Source: Elysia chlorotica (Eukaryota; Mollusca; Gastropoda; Plakobranchidae). From it: 64,000 nt of DNA. The stretch's first letter is position 1. Each line of letters begins with the position of its first letter. Shown piece after piece: positions 35,121 through 47,100 of the stretch. The translations under genes and the position numbers were made by a program. Location: the NCBI GenBank assembly GCA_003991915.1, contig RQTK01000178.1, positions 183,715 through 247,714 of the forward strand, given 5' to 3'. Under the pieces are notes generated by a model, which saw only the letters and a program-made list of their open reading frames with translations, was not told the origin of the DNA and ran no database searches.

Positions 35121-38100
35121 AATGTATACTTTCAGATAGATATTTTAAATTTTGTGTGTTTTAATGATTGCTTAAAGACATGGGGTCAATCTTTTTTAAA
35201 ATAGTACATTTATGTGTAAAAATAGCTTCAGTGTTGGGATTGCATACCTGAACAAACCTGTTATTGGTATGAAAATGTTTTACCTAAGGTCAGATCAATA
35301 ATTATTGTTCTAGGCACATAACAATTTGTCTAGCTTGAGTACCACCGTAAGTGTACGAAAAAAATTTATTTGTGTACCAACATGCTTCCTAACACAAGTT
35401 ACGGGGAAGCTGTAAATGTACATCTGGAATATTTGAATAGGTTATTGTTTAGAAAGATCAAAATCACATTTGTCATGATATAGTTATACATGTACTAACA
35501 ATAGGAAAAAAGAATATCAATTAATTTTGTATATGAGCTTCACTATTTACTTTACAAAACCAATACTGAGTTAAAGGTAGTCATACACCCCTGTTATTAC
35601 CGCCTTCTGTTTTTATTTTCTTCAAAAAGATTAGGAGCTTGAGTTTTTTATGTTATTTTCCAACTTTCACCTAGTGCCAAAATTTTAGAAATCAGAACAA
35701 AGAATGACACTGAATCTTTTTACAGTTGCATGTATTTTTATTTCAGAGTGTAATAGATCTGTGGAGATTGGTTCAATGTATGACAGAGATACCGCTTGGA
35801 CAGATGTATGGCAATAAACCTTCAATAATTCGTGCAGACAAACAGATTCAGGCACATTTTGTTGCCAGGGCTAAGCACTATCTTGAGACAACGTGAGACA
35901 TAAGCTTTTGTTTCGATCGCTAGTTTACAGTTAAATTTAGTTTCTTACCCTCCCATTAGTTTTTCTTGTAACTGTTTTGCTACCTTAAATGGTTGTCACA
36001 CATTTTTTTAAATTGCTATCGATAAAATTTTTTGAAGATTTACAAATGCTGCCCTAGCTTTTAAAATATGTTAAGAAAAATGCGCATTATTCTGTACACT
36101 TATATTAAGTTTTCACCACTAACCTATACTAAAACAATGCAACAAGCGTCCGCACGTACATCAAGGGGGTTGCTTAAATGATCCTATCTATGGTCTTATT
36201 GTTTGATAAACGTTTCTCTTGGTTTGATTGCTGTTATTTTTACCTGAATATTATTTGAGTAGATCTAGACCCAGCAGATCCGAAACTTATTGTTTAGTTA
36301 GATCTTAGATCTAGATATTCATCTGAGATTTTAATGATGTTCTTGATCTTTATTCAAGGCAGAATGTGTTTTTAAATCTAAGTATCAATTACCAGGTTTA
36401 AAAACAAGTGAAAGGGAAGATCAAGGAACAAGAAACAATAAAATCGTAAGGTGTAAAATAGACATAGATAGATAGATAGAGAGATAGAGGGGGGGGGGGG
36501 GGATGAAAACAAACAATTGAGAGGCATAGAATCTAGAGATGGAGAGGAAATAGACAGAAAACATTAATTTTTGCATTTATTTCTGCCAAAGCATTGGGAT
36601 AAACAAGTACTTAAGTCCAGTAATATTCATGAAAGAAAAGGAATGGGAGAAAGAGAGGATTGATAGTAGACTGGAGGGTGAAGGAAACAGAAGGATGTTG
36701 AAGGGAAGGTGGACTCTGGTGATACTATACTATTGATAATTTGATACAAGTTGAATTGTATAGGCAGATCTCAAAACGGTTAGACTTGATGTTAACTATT
36801 GGTATCAAGAGTAGCCCAACTTTTCAATCTTTGACTCTCATTGTTAACCGAGATATTGTTGAAAACATCTCCAGCGACTAAATTTCAACCAACAGGAGTG
36901 CAGTCTATAAATACAGTTGTAATAATACATGGGTGTTACCGGGAATGAATGACTAGCTTGAGTCCATTAAAAACCGCATAATTATCATAGATCTAGATTG
37001 GCGTAATATAAATAACTGATGTACTAAAACGCATTAAAAACACCATTTAAGTGCAAATTTCAAGTCTTCCTTTTATGCATTACTTTCATATTTTGAAAAA
37101 AGAATTGTTTTCGATAATTTTGACCCCCCCAGAAAATTAGGTTTTTCTGAATTCAAGCCTTGCTGCAAAGTGTCTCATTTTGTGGCGTCGACACACACAC
37201 ACACACACACACTCATATTATATATATATATATATTGGTACAATATGTAATTTTCAAAAAGATAATTATAATAAAAATAAGAGCTCTATGACAAAAAGTG
37301 AAAAAATGCACAGGCTGAGAAACTGTATCTTTCTCTCACATCTTAGTTTATTTGAATCCAAAAATATTGCAATGGTAGTTGCATATCTTTCTTTTTTTTA
37401 ATTGTGGATGTTTTCAAGTGTTTTAAAAGCAATGACAAATTAATGAAGGGATGTTTTTTCTTTATATGAGATGTAGCTCAAGAATTTACTTTGTCAATTT
37501 TTTTTTTTTTTTATTTCTATCATTCTTCTATGTCTACTTGATAGTTTCAAAAGAGGCCTAAAAACCTATTTATTTACAATGCACTTGTCAGTGGATTTTT
37601 CCTCTTAATTTTTATTAATGTTTTCTTTATATGTGTAATTTACTCATTTTTCATAATATTTCTTTGCTGTTTATGTATCATGTCCTTTATGTGCAAAACT
37701 GCCTTATAATGTGTGTGAATGTCTGATAAATTGTCTCGTCTTAACTATGTAAAGCGCTTTGAGCCGGCTATGCTGGGATAAAGCGCTTAAAAAAATGATC
37801 TTCATTATTATTATTATTATTACTTTCTCAGCTACATATCTTATTTGGAGTCCACTGTCTCAAGCAATTTGCGTCAGGCCCAGCTAGGTGGAGTACCTGG
37901 TACATACAGGCTTGTTCTCAGCTATTTGAATGTTCGGCCCCCAGTCACTGCAAGGCTTCCAGAGGTAAGGACTAATAATTTTTGATGATACATTCTCATG
38001 TTCAAGTTTGCATCCTCTTGTATTCATGTGGCGGAGTAATTTTTTTTTTTTTTACCCCAAACAGTGTGGTATGTTGGAGCAGTTAGCTAAAACCTTTTCG

Positions 38101-41100
38101 TTTTAAAATAGTGAAGGTGGGAAATTATGTAATAATATATTCGTTTTATTGCTTAATATTATTATACTTTTTGCATGTAATTTATATCTTTTAGCAAAAT
38201 GTAGACAAATATAAGAATACCATATTTTAAATGTTAGCTTAAACTTAAAGGTATGAAGGCCTTTAATGAATCATAGAGAATGTAATAAAAGACAACGTAA
38301 TAGGCTATAAAAATACTATACTTTTAAGAGGAATTTGATTTTCTTACAAAAACAGGATGGAAAACTGGATGACCAACCAGTATGGGCCCTGTTATTTTTT
38401 TGCTTGAGATGTGGAGATCTTAAAGCTGCTAAGCATGTTGTGGACAGGGCTAGGTAAATGATGTTATCTTACTCTCAGACAGGCAAAGACTTGTTAAATA
38501 TTTCAAGTATGCTTAAAAATAATTTGAGAAGTGTGGCCCTCTGATAACTTGAATTGCTCATACACAAGTGCAGTGTATGTTTATAAAAAATAAATGACAT
38601 ATTAATATATGAAGATATCTCTTCTTTTTTTTTGTTTTGTTAAAGCAAACTTTACAAGTAAAACAGGTTATTATGTGGATGTTTAACATATTTCTGTATT
38701 TTGAGTTAACCAAAATATAAATGCAAGAGGTAAATATTGTACAAAAGTAATTTAATTCATTCCAGAAAAGTAAAGTCTTATATTCAATTTATTTAATTTT
38801 TTTTCCTCAGAAATCAGTTGGGTGATTTTCCCACATTTTTTGAAGAATATATATCAACTTCAGACCACAGGCTGAACCAAGGCAATGATACTAAAATAAA
38901 TCTACAATATCGCAGGATTGTAAAAAATTGTTCTGATCCATATAAACGGTAATGGTACATTTATTATCTTTTCTTGTTTTCTATGTTTTCTGATATTTTA
39001 ACCTCTGTATAAAACAGTATTGATGATATGCTGAAGTGTGGCATAAAGAAAATTAATTCAGACCTGCCAACAGTATGGTTCGGCAGTAATTTATTACACC
39101 AAAGAGCGGCAAATTATGTCTTACGGCTAGTCCTTGTCGTAATACGGCGAGTTGAAAATAGTGCAATCTATAACTTCAGTTTCTAGCCATTTGTTCAGAT
39201 GTACTTTCGTTTTCACTTATTTAAAACAATAATTGCATTTTTTAAATTGGTTAATATATATATATATAAAGACAACTTTTTTGTATAATAGTGTCCGATC
39301 AAAAATGTTCGTTTAGGTTGTGTTCAATAGCGAAATACACAATTGATATGTGCATTGCAAAGCATCAAAGTGATTTTCCCACATTTTTTGAAGAATATAT
39401 ATCAAACTTCAGACCACAGGCTGAAACCAAGGCAATGATACTAAAATAAATCTACAATATCGCAGGATTGTAAAAAATTGTTCTGATCCATATAAACGGT
39501 AATGGTACATTTATTATCTTTTCTTGTTTTCTATGTTTTCTGATATTTTAACCTCTGTATAAAACAGTATTGATGATATGCTGAAGTGTGGCATAAAGAA
39601 AATTAATTCAGACCTGCCCACAGTACGGTTTGGCAGTAATTTATTACACCAAAGAGCGGCAAATTACGTCTTACGGCGAGTTGAAAATAGTGCAATCTAT
39701 AACTTCAGTTTCCAGCCATTTGGTCAGATGTACCCCAACGAAAGACTTAACAAAAACAATATAGGACTATGAATGCTACCTATCTGATTAAAAGGTACTT
39801 TCGTTTTCATTTATTTAAAACAATAACAATTGCATTTTTTAAATTGGTTAATATATCAAGCAGCCATTGCTGTTTTTGATTTCAGTTAGCTAATCGAAAG
39901 TGAAAGCGGGCTGGGTTCAAATAGGTGCGGGGCTCTATTTCAATAGTTGAGATTTCTTGCCTTAATTATTATTGTTTTCCATTTAATCCCATTTAATGTC
40001 AACACTACCACTTATAGATGTATATAATTTTTTTCTTTTCTTTCCGTTCGACATGTTCACGTGCGGGCTCTGCTCGGGTTATAATACTGAATTCCAGATC
40101 TATCGAATGGGTTTAAAAACATTCGAACCCAATTTAAGTTCTATATGGATCTACTTAGGCTATCATCGATAAGGGGATAACCATGGATCTTAAAGCTAAA
40201 TCAAATAACTAGATCTAGGCTTCTACTACTCATAGGTCTACACATTATTTTTTTTATCCTTTCCATTTAACATGTTCACGTGCAGGGCTCTGCTCGGGTT
40301 ATAATACTGAATGCTAGATCTATCGAATGGAGTTCTTTCGGGGTTTAAATTCACTGCATAGGGATGTGCATGTTGCGCCCACATGCAAACAATGAGATAA
40401 CTTGAAAGGTTCGACCCCGCCGCAGAAGCCACCAATCTGCATCGAAGGTTGCCTTTCTTGTTTATCCACCGCTTGATGACATAGGGCACATCCCTGTCTG
40501 TGTTTAATGTACTATGTAATTGCTACAGCCTTGTTGCTGATGGGTACATCTAGTCCTTTCCCCATTAAACCAAAGATTTTCATGCAACTGGGAAACACTG
40601 CCAAGAAAATTGTGTTATATGTTATACTTTAGAGGCGTACTTCTTTTCTCACTATCATATTATTCCTTCAAAATTTTTAAAAAGAGATATTATATTGGCT
40701 GTTTATAAACCACACTGCCATTTTATTCTCTTGGAATCGGTAGAATGTTCAATGTACTAGTCAATATAGGATGAAACCAAAACCGAAAGTACAGTGTATG
40801 ATTGTTAAAACTAGTATCAAGAAATAGGGAGGGAGCAGGGGTTCTAGTGTAGATCATTTGAACCAAAACAAAGCTTAAGTATTATTCACATGAAAAACAC
40901 ACACATAATTATACTAAAACTGTTTGTTTCTTTCTTATAATCTAATGAGGAATTAAATTTCAAGACATTCTCAAGGCTTTGTCATGTAGCACAGACAGGC
41001 ATTCAATGATTCAATGATTTAATTTAATCTAATAGATCATCTCGTATCATAATAATCTAAGTTTAATTCTAGATTTTCTACTCTAGGTTTACAACTCGAT

Positions 41101-44100
41101 GACTGAGGCATGGATTTATTACTGTACAGTTCAATTTACAAATCAGTGTTTTCTCTTAGATTTATAAGACTCTCAATAATTAAATGTGTTTATATTTGGC
41201 TCTCAATGATAGATACCACTATAATATGATTTGTGAAAAGAAAGTTTCCTTTCTTATACATGTACCTCGATGGCATTCGTTAAATCAAACATTTTTTTCT
41301 GCATTAAGTCTATTTTTAAAGACAGTTTCACAATTTGTTCACCCATTAACTTTATTTAATTTGCAATTCACCCTTAGTGGCCCTTTATTTAATCATTTTT
41401 ACTAAATTCACTATCTACACTCCTCCAAACCTCTTTGGACTTGGAGACATGTGATCATCCCTAGTTATAACCATCGAGATAATGTATTTCAATTTTTTTT
41501 CATTTGTATCTTTGCAAAAAGCAGTGATATTTTGTCAAGAAGACAACATATTCAATTTTTTAAAGATTTAATTTGGTCAAGGAGTCTCATACCGCATGTG
41601 TATGTTTCCAGCTTTTTATTGCGAGGAAATTCCAAAACTTACCCTAAGTGGCAGCTGATATTACTCTGAGACAAAATTTAGTTTGGCAGGTGTGTTAATT
41701 GATGACATTTCATCTTAAATTGTAATAATAAATAGTAAATTTTTATAAACAAATAAAGAAATATATCATTTAGGCATGAAAAATACTCTGGAAAGTTGGT
41801 TTGTAAGCGAGTAACTTGTAGTTTTACATCCTCTCTTTGTTTTTAACATAAACTTTGTGAAAATATATCTTAATCTTTAAAAATTTATTGTTTTAACCAG
41901 AGCTGTCTATTGTGTGATTGGCCGCTGCGACTGGAGGGAGGATCACACAGACATTTTGGACAAGATTGATGACTACTTGTGGATGAAGCTGTCTCACGTG
42001 GGAGATCCTCAACTTTTAGATGGAAACCAGGAACACTTGTCTCTGGTCAAGCTTCAGAAGATGCTTCTTGAAGATTATGGTAGTTTACAAATACATAGTG
42101 TTGAGAAGGATAATGTCATGATTCCTTTTTTATTCTGTGAGGTTTATTAGCTTTAGAGATTTATTTGAAACATTTAAATGCTGAAGAAAAGGCTATCTTC
42201 ACCATATGGTGCAAGAGCATACATGCCATGTCCAATTTTAAGACTAGAAATGTTTTTTTGCAATTAAATGAAGTTATTGAGAGATTTTAATATTATTAAA
42301 AATTTCTGTTAAATGTTTTTTTTTTAAGCTTTGTTTATATTGTATTTTTTGTTTTCTGCTTTGCAGGAGAATCACATTTCAATGGCTATCAGCAGCCCTT
42401 TCTGTACTTTCAAGTTCTATTCCTCACTGGTCAGTTTGAAGCAGCCATTGAGTTCTTTAGTCGTATTGAGCGCCTGCGCTATCTAGCTGTACATACAGCA
42501 CTTGTGCTCTATGATATGAAACTCTTGGTCATCCCAGCCAACTGCCAATGTCAAATATGTAAGTGAAATTGTGTATGGTGTGTTGTAAAATCTTCACCAG
42601 TTTAAGTAGAAAATAGTTTGGTACTGCCAATAATCTTATGATTTTAGTGAACAAAATTATTCGTTTCCGTTTGTAAATGTAGTGGCAAAAGACTGTCATA
42701 AAAAAAGAAAAAACAAACGTTAATTATCTTAATCATTTATATAAGTTATAGAACACATGAATTTTGCTTTGAAAAATTTGTAATTTTTTTTTATGTAAAT
42801 GTGGTCAAATTGATATAATTGAATTAAAAGGATTTTCTTCATAACTATTACCTGTGTATACATATCAGACTTTATTGACACAGCAATCATACATATGGGG
42901 TCAGGTCAAAAGGTGCCATTTCCGAACAGATCATTTTGGGAGCCCATAACTAATTATTCAAGCCTTTTCAATAGGAATTGAATTTATTAATAGCTTATAT
43001 CCTGAAGAGGCAACTATAGATAGCTCATTTTAATTGGAAACAATTATTTCCTGATTTAGACCTAAAAACTGAGGTACGTTATTATAAATCTACATAGGCA
43101 CTTCTTTGAGCACTTGCCCTTGGTGTGTAAGCACTACTTTATATAACAAAATTATTCTGTGTTTAGATTAAATATTGTTGTCTGTTTTAGAACCAAAAGA
43201 AATTAAAAACTGCAAGTTTTCATATAATTTTTGCAAGACAAAAATGGTCATTCTGATGTTACTGCAGGTGTCACACATCAAGTGTGCTTTGTCATGTTGA
43301 TATCTAGGTTTCTTGGGGGCTAGGTGTTGGAAAAGGTTAAAACTGGGTTATGGTAGAGCCCCAATTTTTTTCCAGAACGAAAATAAGTTTAGGTGTCACA
43401 AAATCACGTCAGACACAGTGCTCCTGTAGATCTATATTTGGTCTGTAAGATTATCTATCCACCTTTTAAACAACCAAAATAGCAGTCCTGCGCATGGGAT
43501 TCTTTGCTTTCCCTTTCTATTTGGCTGTGAACAAGAAAAATTAGGCTTCATGGAGGCGTTACGCTAATTTCTCATGTCTCGTTAGACTTCATCTAGATAA
43601 CATCGGACACTTCAATTGTGATTTAATAAAATTTCATGTGTTTATATGATTACTAAATTGTGTTAATTGATTTAGATGTTTTATGGGAGTCATAGTTAAA
43701 TCCTTTGTAGTTTCTTGGAATCTGGCGTTCCAGAATAAGCGAACAAATGGTATGTTACAAAGATGTCACATGTTCAAGAATCACATCACACATTAGACCT
43801 AATAAAAAATCTGATAAAATGCAATGCATGCATGTCTGTAGCAAATAAATAACTAAAGTTCTTTTACATGTTAGATAGGATTGTCTTTGTATAATTTATT
43901 CTTAAAATATTACTAAAAATTTGTTTCATGGATGTCTCATGTTACATTTGATATGTGTCTTAAGCTATAAGTAACATCAGACACTAAATTTCTTAAAATA
44001 AAATATGTGCAATGACTATCATGCCTCCAAATTTGTTTTCATATTAACCTTTAAGAAATTAACATAGTAGATATTTTGAAAATAAATAAATTTTTAGATT

Positions 44101-47100
44101 GTTTTTTTGTAATTGTGTTTTAAAGTGTCTGGCGTGATGTCACATCAGACACTTATTTTTTTTAAATTATCTGGACCTGGAATATCTACTCAGGTTGTAA
44201 ATCAGTTTAAAATGTGAATTATTACTGTCAAAACCTTTGTTAGAAGTTTGTCACAGTTGATTCTAGGTTTATGGCAAGAAAAGAAACAAAATCTTTTAAC
44301 AGAAATGTCTGATGTGACATGTACACACTTTAATTTTGTAAAAATGTAGTTACAAAATTGTGTTTTTGGCTTTAAAATTTTCTTTGGTACATAAAGCAAT
44401 GTTAGATAGATCAGTTTGTATTGGTTTATTTATAGATTTAGACCAATTAACACATGTGACATGTCACATCAGACACTCTTTCAGGTCATCATAAAAAACG
44501 GTATTTACAAGAAAATAAGATGCTATACTATATTCCCAACCATAAAAACATTTACTGAAGTCCTAATCTTTATGCTAGAAACCATTAAAAATTAATTGAT
44601 GCTTTTCTAAAATTTAACCCTTCCTCTGGCACCTTTTGATCTTTGCTCATATATCATGTTCTTTCAAGTGAGTCAAGACTCTTCAGATTCTCCTGATCTG
44701 CTCAGACTGAACATTGCTCGCCTCATGATGATGTATACAAGAAAATTTGAAGCAACAGATGCGCGAGAAGCCCTTCAATACTTTTATTTTCTGAGGTACA
44801 CAATTTGTGGGATTTTTGCTTTTTCAGATTTGCACAGCTGAAGAAGTACTCATCATATAAAATAATCAAAATCCTAAATGAATACTTAAAGCCAATATTG
44901 ACACAGTCAATTCTTGTAACCCACAAACTGTTTTAAATTTCATTCAAAGGGCATTCTCATCTGACGAAAAAGTGCCCAGAGTTATTGATACATTGACTTT
45001 TCTATTGCAGGAAAATTTTTTATTGAAGCTAAATTTTGTTTAAGAAATTCTTAGTAGATATGTTCATGTAAATCTGTCCTCAACTAATGAATAATGGTTC
45101 CAGAGTTAATGCAAAGGGAAATATCAGAGCATTTTTTTTTATTTACAGTTGTAACAATATCATATCTAAGAGGTTTTCTTATTATACAATTTGTTTTTTT
45201 CTACCAATATTTTTCTTTCAGTGTTTATGATCTATATGTTTAAAAATTTGAGATGATCATATCACTTGGTATTTACTTTGGCAAGGCTCTGTTGAAAATG
45301 TGGTGCTCAGAGTTAATATTTTTGTTTTCACTCACAGGAATTTGAAGACAGCCAAAGGCGAGAATCTTTTTATGTCATGTGTCAGTGAGCTTGTTTTGGA
45401 AACAAGGGAGGTCTGTAATTCTTTATTATCATTAAAAGTATTGGACCTTAAAGAAATAGGTTCAGAAATCTTTATCACAAGCCACTGTTTCAATATTTCA
45501 AAAAATCAATTGTTTTAATCTGAAAAAAATCTCCATTAATGTACTGAGCTTTCATAAATTCTCTGAAGATATTTCAACAAGCTGCATTATATTTTTCAAT
45601 TTTGCAACGATTTCAAGTTACTTTATTTCTTTTTATCTTCCTTCATTTGTCATGCAACAATAATTTAAAAGAAAAAATAACATGCTTTTATGGTGTATTG
45701 AATTTTTCCCATCTTAATTTTTTTTTAAATCAGCAATGTATGTAATTGATACGACCTGTCATTAAATATTTATTTACAGTTTGATATGCTGCTAGGAAGA
45801 ATGGAGCGAGATGGTACGAGAAAGGTAAGAAATTGTAGAACTCTATAGAAAAATTGTGAAAAGTGTTTTGAAAGCTAGAGGCATTCTGTATTACTTATTG
45901 ATAAATATTAAAAAATGACACCAATGATCATTTTATTTGAACTTGTTGGAAATGTGACAGATATTTCATATCTTTATAGTGTTTCTTCACTTAAGTACAT
46001 GACAATGGTAAAAAATATTTTCTTTTGTTTGCTTTTTTTTTTCTTTTTTAATGAATATAATTATTACACTGTTTAACATTACTCACTAGTCGAGACAGCC
46101 AATGACTTGTGAGTTAACCAACGCATTGATTAGCTAGCATTAAATGCTTTTTTTTATGTTAATTGCATGCATTATTATTGTCGTACTTGTACCTCAAGTC
46201 CTAAATAGCAATTTCTGTGATTGACTAAATCAGCATCAGTAGAACTTAATTTCTGTTACCACTTTGTCTAACTTTTTACTTTTTTGATTAAAAATTCAAT
46301 GGCCATTTTTTTCCTTCGAAAAAGAAATAAATATGTGTTTAGTTTTAAACTTACCGACATTGGTTTACAATTTGTCAATTGTTTTCAATCATCGTTTATG
46401 GCTATTGCATAAGCAGGTGCTCCAAGAGTTTTTGGAAAGACTGAGAGGATTCCCTCATGTGCTTGCAGTCTTCGCAATGATAGAGATTAATAGAAAATCA
46501 GAATTCAGACATAATAATATTGCTTTAAAAAAAAAAGTAGTCCTAGTGATTACCTAAACTAGTCATATTTATTTGTCAATACCTGAGAACCTTTATCTTA
46601 CTCACTGTAATTTATTAATGTTGTCAGTAGCTAGCCAATCATGACGCTTCAAACTTTTAGATGATTACATCTTTTTTTTTATCTAGGTGCTTGCTTAAGG
46701 TGTGTTTCAAATGTTTTCACATATTCTGTACTCTTATAAAGTCTGGTGCTATTGACAAGTTCAACCAAGACACTCAGAAAATAACTGAGATGGTGGCAAA
46801 AGATACAGAAGCCAAAGGCATGTTTGAGGATGCTGTAAAACTATATGATCTGTCAGAGGTATGAACAAATATTTTACTGCTGATTGAAAAAAATATGTTG
46901 ATGTTTTACAATTATTTCTTTTTAAAAGATTTTAGACTATTTGTTTTATACTCTAGATCTTTTAAAATTTCAAGGAAATTTGCAAGTGGAAATAAAAATT
47001 TAACACGGGGACACCATTCCATTATTTTTCTAAAAATTCATTTTTTTATCAAATTGAAATTGTCTCGATTTTTAACTTTGTTCATTGTTTTTTGTTTCCT

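Noticed and set aside
39578-39772. A 64-residue open frame beside NUP93 exon 10
   Set aside because: It lies in the intronic part of the duplicated block. The first copy of the same block has stops and an insertion in this frame.
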